Positions 16,538 to 25,333 of a DNA stretch of 64,000 nt are shown here, in pieces. Location: the NCBI GenBank assembly GCA_021413965.1, contig JAIOPI010000015.1, forward strand, positions 62,001-126,000, written 5' to 3'. The notes below the pieces were generated by a model. That model was not told where the DNA came from, ran no database searches, and saw only the letters and a program-made list of their open reading frames with translations. The translations under genes were made by a program, and so were the position numbers. Positions within the stretch are counted from its first letter, which is position 1. Each line of letters starts with the position of its first letter. This DNA is from Lentisphaerota bacterium (GTDB lineage Bacteria > Verrucomicrobiota > Kiritimatiellia > UBA8416 > JAIOPI01).

Positions 16538-17871
16538 CGGTTATGGTCCCCATCCACGACCTGCCGCACACCCTCCGCCATCGCACGGACGGCCCCCTGC
16601 TTGGCCATCACCAGCGCACGCCCCCGCCGCCCCAACTCCAGGCGCCGCGCTTCATTGCCCAGCAAGTCCCGCAGCACAGTCGCCAGCTCCGCCCCGTCCC
16701 GAACCTGGCACAGCGCCCCCGCCGCTCCAAACTCCGCCGCGACGTCCGGGAAGTTCTCCAGATTCGGCCCCGTCACCACCGGACGCCCCAGCAGCGCCGG
16801 CTCGATGAAATTCTGTCCCCCGTGATGCAGAAGGCTCTTCCCCACAAAGACGACCGTGGCGCAGGCATAGAAATCCATGAGCTCGCCGGTCGTATCCACC
16901 AGCAGGACCGGCTGCCCATGGTCGCCCTGGGGGGCCGCCGCGGCCTCGCTGCGCCGCACCGCCGCCAGCCCCAGGCTCCTGATGTCAGCCTCCACGTCGG
17001 CCCGCCGCTCGGCATGGCGCGGCACCAGCACCAGCCGTGTCTCGGGAAAGTCCCGGCGCACAGCCTGCCACGCGTCCAGCAGCACGCGCTCCTCGCCTGG
17101 CCACGTGGACCCGGCCACAATCACCGGCGTGCTCGCCGTCACCCCGTACCCCGCCAGCCAGGCCGCCACCTTGCCGGCCGCATCCGCCTTCGTCGACGCC
17201 ATGTCATACTTTACCGTACCCGTCACCCGCACCCGGTCCGGCGCCGCCCCCAATTCCACCAGCCGTCGCCGGTCCCCTTCCGTCTGCACCAGCAGCAGGC
17301 GCATCGCCTGCAACGTCGGGCGCACGAAAAGCAACACCCGCCGGTATCCCCGCTGCGACGACTCCGAGATCCGCCCGTTCGCCAGCACCACCGGAATCCC
17401 GCGGGCCGCCGCCAGCCGGATCAAATTCGGCCAGAACTCAGACTCCGTCAGAATCAGCGCCTGCGGCCGGATCCGATCCAGCACGCGCCGCGTGATGCAG
17501 GGAAAATCGACAGGGAAATAGAGCAGGACATCGCGGGCGTCCAGCCTGGCGGCCGCCACGCCGTGTCCGGTCGAGGTGGTCGTCGTGATCACGAACGCCG
17601 TTGCCGGACGAATCGCCCGGATTTCGGCCATCAGGCGCAAGGCCACAAACATCTCGCCCACGCTGACCGCATGAATCCACAGGCGCGGCATCTCCTGCAG
17701 CCGCCGCAGATCGTCCGCCTCGTACACACCAAAGCGCTGCATGAAGCCGCGCCGGTATCCGCCGCGCCGCGCCATGCGCCAGATGAAACGCGGCAGCATC
17801 AGCGAGAATCCCAGCGCAAACAAAATGTTATAGGCAATCCACATCAGCCAACTCCACCGGCCCCCGGACAC
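16534..17871 (-). CDS. waaA: 3-deoxy-D-manno-octulosonic acid (Kdo) transferase
   Basis: The 445-residue protein has a single N-terminal membrane helix (about residues 8-27) and the two-domain GT-B fold of WaaA/KdtA. The N-terminal Glycos_transf_N domain includes LWIHAVSVGEMFVALRLM, TTTTSTGHGVAA, LTESEFWPNLIRLA and GRISESSQRGYRR; the C-terminal domain includes VAGSTWPGEE and FVGKSLLHHGGQNFIEPALLG, the donor-binding region. It adds Kdo from CMP-Kdo to lipid A precursor on the inner face of the inner membrane, so the cell makes LPS. Its stop codon overlaps the start of the downstream FGE-fold gene (ATGA type), and the xer gene ends 6 bp upstream. Confidence 0.92.
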   Translation of the reverse strand: MSGGRWSWLMWIAYNILFALGFSLMLPRFIWRMARRGGYRRGFMQRFGVYEADDLRRLQEMPRLWIHAVSVGEMFVALRLMAEIRAIRPATAFVITTTTSTGHGVAAARLDARDVLLYFPVDFPCITRRVLDRIRPQALILTESEFWPNLIRLAAARGIPVVLANGRISESSQRGYRRVLLFVRPTLQAMRLLLVQTEGDRRRLVELGAAPDRVRVTGTVKYDMASTKADAAGKVAAWLAGYGVTASTPVIVAGSTWPGEERVLLDAWQAVRRDFPETRLVLVPRHAERRADVEADIRSLGLAAVRRSEAAAAPQGDHGQPVLLVDTTGELMDFYACATVVFVGKSLLHHGGQNFIEPALLGRPVVTGPNLENFPDVAAEFGAAGALCQVRDGAELATVLRDLLGNEARRLELGRRGRALVMAKQGAVRAMAEGVRQVVDGDHNR

Positions 17872-17877
17872 CGCCCC

Positions 17878-18855
17878 CTACGCCCTCGGGTGCGCGTCGT
17901 TGTACACCTTCTTCAGCCGCTCCACCGAGACATGCGTGTAGATCTGCGTCGTCGACAAGCTCGCATGTCCCAGCAACTCCTGCACGCTGCGCAAGTCGGC
18001 CCCCGCATCCAGCAAGTGCGTGGCAAACGAATGCCGCAGCGCGTGCGGGGAGAACCGCGCCGCCAGTCCGGCGGCCGCCAGGTACCGCTTCATCATCCGC
18101 TCGATGGACCGTGTGGTCAACCGGTTCCCCTGCAGGTTCCGGAAGACGGGCCGCTCCCGCCCCCCTTCCCACAGCGAGCGTCCCCGGTCGAGCATCGCCC
18201 GCAGCGCCCGGCAGGCCGGTCCACCCAGCGGGCACAGCCGCTCCTTGCGCCCTTTGCCCCGCACCACCACCACGCCCGACAGCAGGTCGATGTCCCGCTC
18301 CATCATGCCGGCCACTTCACTGACGCGCGCCCCCGTGCTGTACAGGGTTTCCAGCAGCGCCGTGTCGCGCAGCGGCCCATACGCATCGACGCCCAACTGC
18401 TCGCCTCCCGCCTCAACCGCCTGCCGGGCACACTGCGCCGGCGCCTCCAGCAATCGCGAGACCTCCGCCACGGACAGCACATCCGGCAATGGCCGCCCCG
18501 CCTTCGGTGCGCGCAACCCGCTGAAGGGATTCTGCTCGACCTGCTCCTCGCGGATCAGAAACCGGTAGAAGGAACGCAGGCTCGCCAGCTTGCGCGCCGT
18601 CGTTGTCGGCCGGCTGCCCGCCTTCTGAAACTCCACCAGGAACCGCCGGGCCGCAAACCGGTCCGGCCCCTTCCACGGCCAGGGCGGACGGGCCTCCGGC
18701 CCCCAGATCAGCGAAATGAACTGACCAATGTCACGCAGGTAATTCGTGAGCGTATGCTCGGACGCCTGGCGCTCGTTCATGAGGTAGGCGCGAAACTGCG
18801 CCACGAGCGGGTCCTGCAAGGCATCTACGACGGGTGTGCTCTCGGTGCCGCTCAT
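17878..18855 (-). CDS. XerC/XerD-type tyrosine recombinase
   Basis: The 325-residue protein has an N-terminal SAM-like core-binding domain (about residues 15-105) and a C-terminal catalytic domain with all tyrosine recombinase residues: Arg177 (STGARVSE), the Lys of RGKGRKERL (about 201), His271 and Arg274 (HALRHSF), His297 (LLGHASL) and the nucleophile Tyr306 (TQIYTHV). This is the XerC/XerD class that resolves chromosome dimers at dif. I chose ATG 18855; the frame also opens at a TTG at 18903 but the added 16 residues look unconserved. It follows topA by about 60 bp and precedes waaA, a chromosomal setting rather than an integron or phage one. Confidence 0.9.
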   Translation of the reverse strand: MSGTESTPVVDALQDPLVAQFRAYLMNERQASEHTLTNYLRDIGQFISLIWGPEARPPWPWKGPDRFAARRFLVEFQKAGSRPTTTARKLASLRSFYRFLIREEQVEQNPFSGLRAPKAGRPLPDVLSVAEVSRLLEAPAQCARQAVEAGGEQLGVDAYGPLRDTALLETLYSTGARVSEVAGMMERDIDLLSGVVVVRGKGRKERLCPLGGPACRALRAMLDRGRSLWEGGRERPVFRNLQGNRLTTRSIERMMKRYLAAAGLAARFSPHALRHSFATHLLDAGADLRSVQELLGHASLSTTQIYTHVSVERLKKVYNDAHPRA

Positions 18856-18918
18856 CGTCGTACGGAAGTCCAGTTGGATCGGAACACCAAACGCCAGCCG
18901 CAACGGCGTCGATCCGCC

Positions 18919-21453
18919 TCAGGCATCGGCGTCCGGCTTGGCATCCGCTTCGGCCTTCGGTTCCGCCTTCTTGCCGATCCCGAACCGCTCCGCCAGCTCC
19001 GTGAACCCCGGAATCTGTCCGTGATACCGCCCCATCAGTTTCTTCAGCGCCGCCCGCTGCCGTGGCGATAGCGACCCTCGCGCCTGGTGCTGCTGCGAAA
19101 GGGACTGATAGAACGACTGGTCGTCGAACACTCGGCGCCCACGCGATTTCGGCACGTTCCACGTCTTCACGTGCGACATGCCTTCCAGCAGCGGACCACT
19201 CTCGTGGTCGTCCTCCGGACGCTCGCCCAGGCCAAGCTCCGCCCGCAACGCGTCGAAATTCTCGATGCGCGCCGCGTTGCGCTCCAAAATGCTGTGCAGG
19301 GCATTCAACTGCGCCGGGCTCAGCGACCGCCCCCCCTGCACGCGCCCATTCAGCGACGTGATGAAATCGCGCGAGCGCTCGTTCACCTCCAGGCCCATCG
19401 CGATCGCCAGCTTGCGGATCGTGCTCGCATCCGGCGGCTGCATGTCCGGATGGTCCAGCATCGGCCCCAGCCCGATCGCCCGCAGCCGCGCCTCCGCATC
19501 CGTCACCTGGTCCCGGTAGCGCCACGCAATGCGCAGCAGCGCCTCCAGCTGGCGCTGGCTGACCGCGCGCGTCGCCTCGTCCATCTGCTTGCGCACCGAC
19601 ACCACGAATTTCTCGTCCCCGTACGTGCGCTTCCCGCGCGTCACGGGCGGATCCCACGTCTGAACCTCCTGCAGCAGGTCCAGAATCTGGCGCACATGCT
19701 CCGCGTCCGCCGGCGGCAGTTTCGTGTTCTCCATCCACGTCTCAAACTGCGCGTAGAAGTCGGCCATCATCTGCGTCCAGACAACTTTGCCCGCCTCGAC
19801 TTCGTCCAACTTCTCTTCCATCTGCGCCGTGAACGCCACGTTGAACAGCGTGCCCAGCGTCTCCACCAGCAGCGCGCTCACCCGCCGGCCGAGATCGCTC
19901 GGACGCAGCGTCCGCTTCTCGTTGGTGATGTAGCGGCGGTCCTGCAGCGTGGCCAGGATCTGCGCGTAGGTGCTCGGCCGCCCCACGCCGTTGCGCTCCA
20001 GTTCCCGCACGAGCGACGCTTCGCTGAATCGCGCCGGCGGCTTGGTTTCCTTCCGGTCGTCCAGCCACTCCAGGCACTCCAGGGCCTCGCCTTCAACCAG
20101 CGGAGGCAGCGTCTGCTCATCCTCGCCCTCCTCGCTGCCCTCCTCCTTCTTGACCTTCTGCAGACGCATGATCTTGAAGAAGCCCGGGAAAATCACATCG
20201 GAGGCCGTCGCCGTGAACAGGTACGTCGACGTCTGACCGGCCTTGGGAACCGCCTCGATCTTGACCGTGCGCTGCTCCAGCTTCGCCGGACTCATCTGGC
20301 TCGCCACAAACCGATCCCAGATCAGCCGGTACAGCTTGAGCTCCGCGGGGTCCAGCCGGTCCTTCACCGCGTCCGGCGTCAGCGCCACCTCTGTCGGCCG
20401 GATGGCCTCGTGCGCCTCCTGCGCGCCGCTGCGGCTGCGGTAGACATTCGGCTTCTCCGGCACGTAGTCCGCCCCGAACGTCTCGGTCACCCACGCGCGG
20501 CCCGCGGCAATCGCATCCTGCGAAATGGACACGGAGTCCGTCCGCATGTACGTGATCAACCCCACCGGCCCCTCGCCCAAGTCGACGCCTTCGTACAGCG
20601 TCTGCGCCAGCCGCATCGTGCGCTTCGGCGCGAAACCGCACACGCTCGACGCCGCCTGCTGCAGCGTGCTCGTGATGAACGGCGGCAGCGGATTGCGCGT
20701 CACCGTCTTGGTCGCAATCTCCGCCACCCGCAGCGCCCGGCCCTCCAGGTCCGCCCGGATCGCCGCCGCCCGCTCCGCCGTCGTCACCTCGGTCTTCTCG
20801 CCGTCTATCCGCGACAGCGTCACCGCAAAGGGATCGCGCGGGTCGACGAGCTTGCTCACCCGCGCCCCGATGATCCAGTACGGCTCGGGCTTGAACTGGT
20901 CAATCTCGGCCTCGCGCTCGCACACCAGCCGCAGCGCCACCGACTGCACCCGCCCCGCGCTCAGGCCGCGCTGGAGACGCCGCCACAGCATGGGGCTCAC
21001 CATGTAGCCGACAATCCGGTCGAGCACCCGCCGCGCCTGCTGGGCATCCACCCGCGCCATGTCGATCTCGCTGGGATTGTCGAAGGCCTGGCGCACGGCC
21101 CGCGCCGTGATCTCGTTGTACTGCACCCGGTAGAAGCGCTTGTCCTTGTTGCCGGGCCGCAACAGCTCCTGCACGTGCCAGGCAATCGCCTCCCCTTCCC
21201 GGTCCGGGTCCGGTGCCAGGTAAATCGCGTCACACGCCTTCGCCTCGCGCTTGAGCGTGTCGATGACCTTCTGCTTGCCCTCGGCCACCACGTACTTCGG
21301 CTTGAAGCCGTTCTCGACGTCGACGCCCAGATTGCGCGCCGGTAGATCGCGCACATGCCCGATGGAGGACTCGACGATGTAGTCCGAGCCCAAAATCTTG
21401 TTGATGGTTTTCGCCTTCGCCGGCGATTCCACGATGACCAGTTTCTTGCCCAT
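18919..21453 (-). CDS. topA: DNA topoisomerase I with non-standard C-terminal repeats
   Basis: The 844-residue protein starts MGKKLVIVESPAKAK, the Toprim domain (acidic DPDREGEAIAWH follows), and has the type IA catalytic part with active-site Tyr302 in TYMRTDSVS. It relaxes negative supercoils behind RNA polymerase. The core ends near residue 590. In place of the usual C4 zinc ribbons, the last ~250 residues hold about three related helical units: near 600-650 (WDPPVTRGKRTYGDEKFV... SQRQLEALLRI), 692-730 (RDFITSLNGRVQGG... LSPAQLNALHSI) and 760-815 (WNVPKSRGRRVFDDQSFY... LSPRQRAALKKL), plus an Ala/Lys/Asp tail. ATG 21453 is supported by AGGG upstream; a GTG six bases earlier is also in frame. 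Confidence 0.93.
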   Translation of the reverse strand: MGKKLVIVESPAKAKTINKILGSDYIVESSIGHVRDLPARNLGVDVENGFKPKYVVAEGKQKVIDTLKREAKACDAIYLAPDPDREGEAIAWHVQELLRPGNKDKRFYRVQYNEITARAVRQAFDNPSEIDMARVDAQQARRVLDRIVGYMVSPMLWRRLQRGLSAGRVQSVALRLVCEREAEIDQFKPEPYWIIGARVSKLVDPRDPFAVTLSRIDGEKTEVTTAERAAAIRADLEGRALRVAEIATKTVTRNPLPPFITSTLQQAASSVCGFAPKRTMRLAQTLYEGVDLGEGPVGLITYMRTDSVSISQDAIAAGRAWVTETFGADYVPEKPNVYRSRSGAQEAHEAIRPTEVALTPDAVKDRLDPAELKLYRLIWDRFVASQMSPAKLEQRTVKIEAVPKAGQTSTYLFTATASDVIFPGFFKIMRLQKVKKEEGSEEGEDEQTLPPLVEGEALECLEWLDDRKETKPPARFSEASLVRELERNGVGRPSTYAQILATLQDRRYITNEKRTLRPSDLGRRVSALLVETLGTLFNVAFTAQMEEKLDEVEAGKVVWTQMMADFYAQFETWMENTKLPPADAEHVRQILDLLQEVQTWDPPVTRGKRTYGDEKFVVSVRKQMDEATRAVSQRQLEALLRIAWRYRDQVTDAEARLRAIGLGPMLDHPDMQPPDASTIRKLAIAMGLEVNERSRDFITSLNGRVQGGRSLSPAQLNALHSILERNAARIENFDALRAELGLGERPEDDHESGPLLEGMSHVKTWNVPKSRGRRVFDDQSFYQSLSQQHQARGSLSPRQRAALKKLMGRYHGQIPGFTELAERFGIGKKAEPKAEADAKPDADA

Positions 21454-21565
21454 AAGCACCCTAAACCCAGCCGTTGTCCGCTATCCCACTCGCGGGCCTC
21501 GCAAGCGACGCCCATCGCCGTCCGTCACGTCCCGGTCCTCCGCGGCTCGCGCCGCTCGCGCCGGC

Positions 21566-22690
21566 CTAGCCGTTGGCCCCGCGGCCCTCGGATCGGATCA
21601 ATTCCACCGTGCGCCCCGGCCGCAGCCGGATCACGCGCTTCATCTCCAACCCCAGCAGCAGCGAACTGACCACCGCCGGCTTGAGCCCCAGCAGCCGGAT
21701 CAGCGTGTCCACGTCCTGCTCGCCATCCCCAAGCGCCGCCACCAGGCTCGCCTCCTGCTCGGACAACTGAACCCGTTCGCGCGCCGGCGTGGACGCGGCA
21801 ACCGGTGCCGTGCGCGGAATCAGAAACTCAAACTCCTCCAAAATGTCGTCCACGTGGCGCACCAGCACCGCGCCCGACCGGATCAACGAATGGCAGCCCA
21901 GCGAACGCTCCGAGTCGATCCGACCAGGCACCGCAAACACCAGCCGCCCCTGCTCCAACGCCTGACGCGCCGTGATCATCGCCCCGCTCTTCAGCGACGC
22001 CTCCACCACCACCACGCCCATCGACAGCCCGCTCACCACGCGGTTGCGGATCGGAAACGTCGTCCGGTCCGGCTCCCGCCCCATCGCAAACTCACTGATC
22101 ACCGCGCCCCGCCCCGCCACGTCCCGCGCCAATCCCGCATTCGACGGCGGATACAGACGATCCAGCGCGCCACCCAGTACCGCCACCGTGCGCCCCCCCG
22201 CCTGCAGCGCCGCCCGGTGCGCAACCGCATCCACGCCCTCCGCCAGGCCGCTGACGATCGTAAAACCCGCCTTCGTCAACTGCTCCGACAGCCGCTCCGC
22301 CACCTCGCGCCCGTAGTTGGACGGATGCCGCGTGCCCACCATTGCCAGCGCATGCTTGTCACGGCTCTCGAACGCCCCCTGCACGTACAGCGCCAGCGGC
22401 GGATCATGAATCTCGCGCAAGGCGGCAGGATACTCCGCATCCACCGGCGTCAGCACCCGCGCACCCATTCGCTCGGCCGCCGCCAGTTCGTCCGCCACGC
22501 TCAGCGTGCTGCGCTGCGCGACAATCGCGCTCGCGAGCTCCGGCCCCACGCCACGCGCCGTCTGCAAAACCTCGGCGTCAGCCGACAGAATCGCCTCAAT
22601 CGACCCCAGCCGCTCCTTCAAAGAACGCACCAGCACCGGCCCGATCTTCGACATCATGTTCAGGACTATGTGCGCATCGCGTGCGTTCAT
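21566..22690 (-). CDS. dprA: DNA-processing protein DprA
   Basis: The 374-residue protein has an N-terminal helix-hairpin region (about 1-65), the central Rossmann-like DprA domain (VGTRHPSNYG near 138, SGLAEGVDAVAHRAAL near 167, VLGGALDRLYPPSN, EFAMGREPDRTTFPIRNRVVSGLS, VVVVEASLKSGAMITARQALEQGR) and a C-terminal winged-helix-like part (EQEASLVAALGDGEQDVDTLIRLLGLKPAVVSSLLLGLEM). DprA loads RecA on incoming single-stranded DNA in natural transformation; it is also common in bacteria never shown to be competent. A comF-type gene is also in this window. It sits 112 bp upstream of topA on the same strand. ATG 22690 is preferred over an upstream GTG at 22699. Confidence 0.93.
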   Translation of the reverse strand: MNARDAHIVLNMMSKIGPVLVRSLKERLGSIEAILSADAEVLQTARGVGPELASAIVAQRSTLSVADELAAAERMGARVLTPVDAEYPAALREIHDPPLALYVQGAFESRDKHALAMVGTRHPSNYGREVAERLSEQLTKAGFTIVSGLAEGVDAVAHRAALQAGGRTVAVLGGALDRLYPPSNAGLARDVAGRGAVISEFAMGREPDRTTFPIRNRVVSGLSMGVVVVEASLKSGAMITARQALEQGRLVFAVPGRIDSERSLGCHSLIRSGAVLVRHVDDILEEFEFLIPRTAPVAASTPARERVQLSEQEASLVAALGDGEQDVDTLIRLLGLKPAVVSSLLLGLEMKRVIRLRPGRTVELIRSEGRGANG

Positions 22691-22878
22691 GATCCCCACC
22701 CCGTCGGGGAGTTAGGTCAGTATCACGGAATCCGGCTCCGATCAAGCGCGACAAGCTCGGCAAAAACCTGGATCAACACCAGGTCTCATGATCACGACGG
22801 CACACCGCGAACGCAGGGCCCCCCGGCCCCGGCAGTCCCCGCCGGTCTCCCCGCCCAGGCCGTCGCCCGCGCGTCCCG

Positions 22879-24249
22879 TCAGCCTGCCACCGGCACCGAC
22901 GGCAGCCCCGCCAGCGCCATCGCGATCTCCGCTTCGGGATACGCGTAGTCCTTGAGCTTGCCCGCGAAGTAATCCATGTAAGATTGCAGGTCGAAGTGGC
23001 CATGGCCGCACAGATTGAACAGAATCGTGCGCGCCTTCCCTTCTGCTTTGCAACGCAACGCCTCGCGAATCGTGGCCGCCACCGCGTGCGTGGCCTCGGG
23101 CGCCGGCAGGATGCCTTCGGCGCGCGCAAACTGCACGCCCGCCTGGAAGGTCTCCAACTGGTGCACCGACGTGGCCTCGATCAGCCCATGCTGCAGACAG
23201 TAACTCACCAGCGGAGCCATCCCGTGGTAGCGCAGCCCGCCAGAGTGCAGCGGCGGCGGCACAAAGGTGCTCCCCAACGTGTGCATCTTGACCAGCGGCG
23301 TCAGGTGCGACGTGTCGCCGAAATCATACGCATAGCGCCCCTTCGTCAGCGAGGGGCAGGCCGACGGCTCCACCGCCACGACGCGAATGTCCTTTTGCTT
23401 CTTGAGCTTGGCCCCAAGGAACGGGAAGGCGATGCCGGCAAAGTTCGATCCGCCGCCCGTGCATCCCACCAGCACCTCCGGATACTCGCCCGCCATCTCC
23501 ATCTGCTTCTGGCACTCAAGACCCACCACGGTCTGGTGCAGCAACACATGGTTCAACACGCTGCCCAGCGCGTACTTCGTGTCTGCCGACTGCGCGGCCA
23601 CCTCCACGGCCTCCGAAATCGCCATGCCCAGCGATCCCGAACAGTTCGGGTCCTTCGCCAGGATGGCCCGCCCCGATGCCGTGCGATCGCTCGGACTCGC
23701 ATACACCTTGGCGCCAAACGCCTCCATCAGCCCGCGCCGGTACGGCTTCTGGTGGTAGCTGACCTTCACCATGTAGATCTCGCAATCGAGACCAAACCAC
23801 GAGCACGCAATCGCCAGCGACGACCCCCACTGCCCCGCGCCAGTCTCCGTCACGAGGCGCCGCACCCCGGCCTTCTTGTTGTAGTAGGCCTGCGCCACCG
23901 CGGAATTGGGTTTGTGCGATCCGGCGGGGCTGACGCCTTCGTACTTGTAGTAGATGTGCGCCGGCGTATCCAACGCCGCTTCAAGCCGCCGCGCGCGGTA
24001 CAGCGGCGTCGGGCGCCACTGCTTGTAGATATCCCGCACCTCGCCCGGAATCTCGATCCGCGGCGCCGTGCTCACTTCCTGCATGATCAGTTCATCGCAG
24101 AAAATGGGCGCCAGATCCTGGGGCCCGATCGGCTGTCCCGTACCCGGGTGCAGCACCGGCGGCGGAGGCCCCGGCAGGTCGGGCACGATGTTGTACCAGG
24201 ACTCGGGGATATCCTTCTCATCGAGCAGGAACTTGACGCGATCGCTCAT
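22879..24249 (-). CDS. trpB2: Tryptophan synthase beta chain, TrpB2 type
   Basis: The 456-residue protein is a PLP enzyme of the TrpB2 subgroup (longer N-terminus than TrpB1, beginning [22 protein letters not shown]). The PLP lysine is Lys113 in GSHKPN, followed by TETGAGQWG, and the phosphate-binding glycine loop appears as [10 protein letters not shown]. It joins indole and serine to give tryptophan; TrpB2 forms may work as indole salvage enzymes since they bind TrpA poorly. No other trp gene is nearby, which fits a stand-alone role. ATG 24249 is chosen because GGGAGG lies 5 bases upstream; the frame opens eight codons earlier. Confidence 0.9.
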   Translation of the reverse strand: MSDRVKFLLDEKDIPESWYNIVPDLPGPPPPVLHPGTGQPIGPQDLAPIFCDELIMQEVSTAPRIEIPGEVRDIYKQWRPTPLYRARRLEAALDTPAHIYYKYEGVSPAGSHKPNSAVAQAYYNKKAGVRRLVTETGAGQWGSSLAIACSWFGLDCEIYMVKVSYHQKPYRRGLMEAFGAKVYASPSDRTASGRAILAKDPNCSGSLGMAISEAVEVAAQSADTKYALGSVLNHVLLHQTVVGLECQKQMEMAGEYPEVLVGCTGGGSNFAGIAFPFLGAKLKKQKDIRVVAVEPSACPSLTKGRYAYDFGDTSHLTPLVKMHTLGSTFVPPPLHSGGLRYHGMAPLVSYCLQHGLIEATSVHQLETFQAGVQFARAEGILPAPEATHAVAATIREALRCKAEGKARTILFNLCGHGHFDLQSYMDYFAGKLKDYAYPEAEIAMALAGLPSVPVAG

Positions 24250-24435
24250 GTCATCCTCCCTTGATGCCGCCAAATGTCACGGCCCTAAAGCCGACTTGTG
24301 CGCGACAGTAGCCCATGTTTCCAAGGTCCGCAAGCGTGAAGGAATCGCTCCCCGGGACCGCCAGATTCCGGCGGTGCCAACTGGCCAGCGCCCCATCGTC
24401 GCGGGCAGGCGGGGAATGTCGGCCGCGCCTGAACC

Positions 24436-24612
24436 CTAGGGCTCGACCACCATCCGGCGCTTGCGCGCCGCCACGGACTTGCGCTGCATGTCCCGGTATT
24501 GGTCAGGCGTGTGCGTGCGCTTCACTCCGCCACTGGCCGCTTTGCCACCTTTGGATGCAAGGGATCGGAAAACCGACGTGAGATCGTTGCCACAGTGAGG
24601 ACAGACAGGCAT
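24436..24612 (-). CDS. Small CxxC protein, unknown function
   Basis: This 58-residue product begins MPVCPHCGNDL, a single CPHC zinc-knuckle half, then a basic, Gly/Lys-rich segment (ASKGGKAASGGVKRTHTPDQYRDMQRKSVAARKRR). AAGGAG lies seven bases before the ATG, strong support for translation. A single CxxC pair could bind metal as a dimer or with another protein; the basic tail suggests nucleic-acid binding. I do not recognise the family. It lies 52 bp after the lysozyme-like gene on the same strand, a pairing that looks phage- or element-derived. Confidence 0.65.
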   Translation of the reverse strand: MPVCPHCGNDLTSVFRSLASKGGKAASGGVKRTHTPDQYRDMQRKSVAARKRRMVVEP

Positions 24613-24664
24613 GGGGCTCCTTGATCGACATGAAAAACAACCGGCGGTTGCCCCACGCGTGAGC

Positions 24665-25087
24665 CTACTCCCGCTCCATCCAGCTCTTGGCCATGCCGGA
24701 CCAGTGTTTCCACTTGGGAGGACAGTACCGCCGCGCGAAGGCATCTAAATCACCGGTGTAATGCTTCTTGATCGTACCGGCGGCCCACTTTGCTTGTACG
24801 CGGAGGCTCTTGTCAAGATCACCGGCGTATCGCCGGGCACGATGCTCCGGATAGTTCGACGCCACGCCCATTTCGATGCCCGCGGCGCCGTTCTCGATCT
24901 TCCGGATGACCAGCATCAACTTGAGGGCGCGACCTTGCAGTCCGTACTCCTGCCCCACACTGAGCAGAATCTCGACCTCCCGTGGCGGCAACGCGGCCGC
25001 CACGGTTCGCAACGACTCCGGCACGGAACCCTGTGCCGTGCCCCAGGCCAGGGCACATAGGAATATGGTCGGTAACACTCGCGGCAT
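24665..25087 (-). CDS. Exported lysozyme-like protein (tentative)
   Basis: The 140-residue protein has a clear signal peptide (MPRVLPTIFLCALAWGTAQG). The mature part (about 120 residues) contains LMLVIRKIENGAAGIEMGV near residue 57 and ends AFARRYCPPKWKHWSGMAKSWM. The layout of an early Glu in a helix followed by a C-terminal RRYCPP...W segment resembles small glucosaminidase/transglycosylase-like proteins in phage and mobile regions, but no full catalytic set can be shown by eye. GAGGGGG lies before the ATG. It is followed by the small CxxC gene, and both have lower GC than the nearby core genes, which suggests acquisition. Confidence 0.6.
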   Translation of the reverse strand: MPRVLPTIFLCALAWGTAQGSVPESLRTVAAALPPREVEILLSVGQEYGLQGRALKLMLVIRKIENGAAGIEMGVASNYPEHRARRYAGDLDKSLRVQAKWAAGTIKKHYTGDLDAFARRYCPPKWKHWSGMAKSWMERE

Positions 25088-25333
25088 GCCGCCCCCTCAC
25101 CCCGATTCTCGGGGGGCGGACTCTAGCCCAAGCTGCTTGAGCATACAAGGGTTTTCACCCCTCAAACGCCATTAGGCATAGGCGCATATTGTTACAGCAC
25201 AAGTGTCTTATAATAAACTACTTACAAACATTCAAGACTCTCACATTTGCGACTTAGGTCCGGGATTTTGCCGCTGGACCGGCAGGGGGGATCTGCGACC
25301 GGAGTCTGCCGGCGGAGCAACATCCTCCGCTCC

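Noticed and set aside
19087..21345. 752-residue frame opposite topA
   Set aside because: Mirror of topA coding strand, no recognisable domain.
25088..25333. GC-rich inverted repeats near the end of the aldo/keto reductase gene
   Set aside because: A short hairpin (GCGGAG/CTCCGC) is present without a T tract, so a terminator is not supported; no gene seen.
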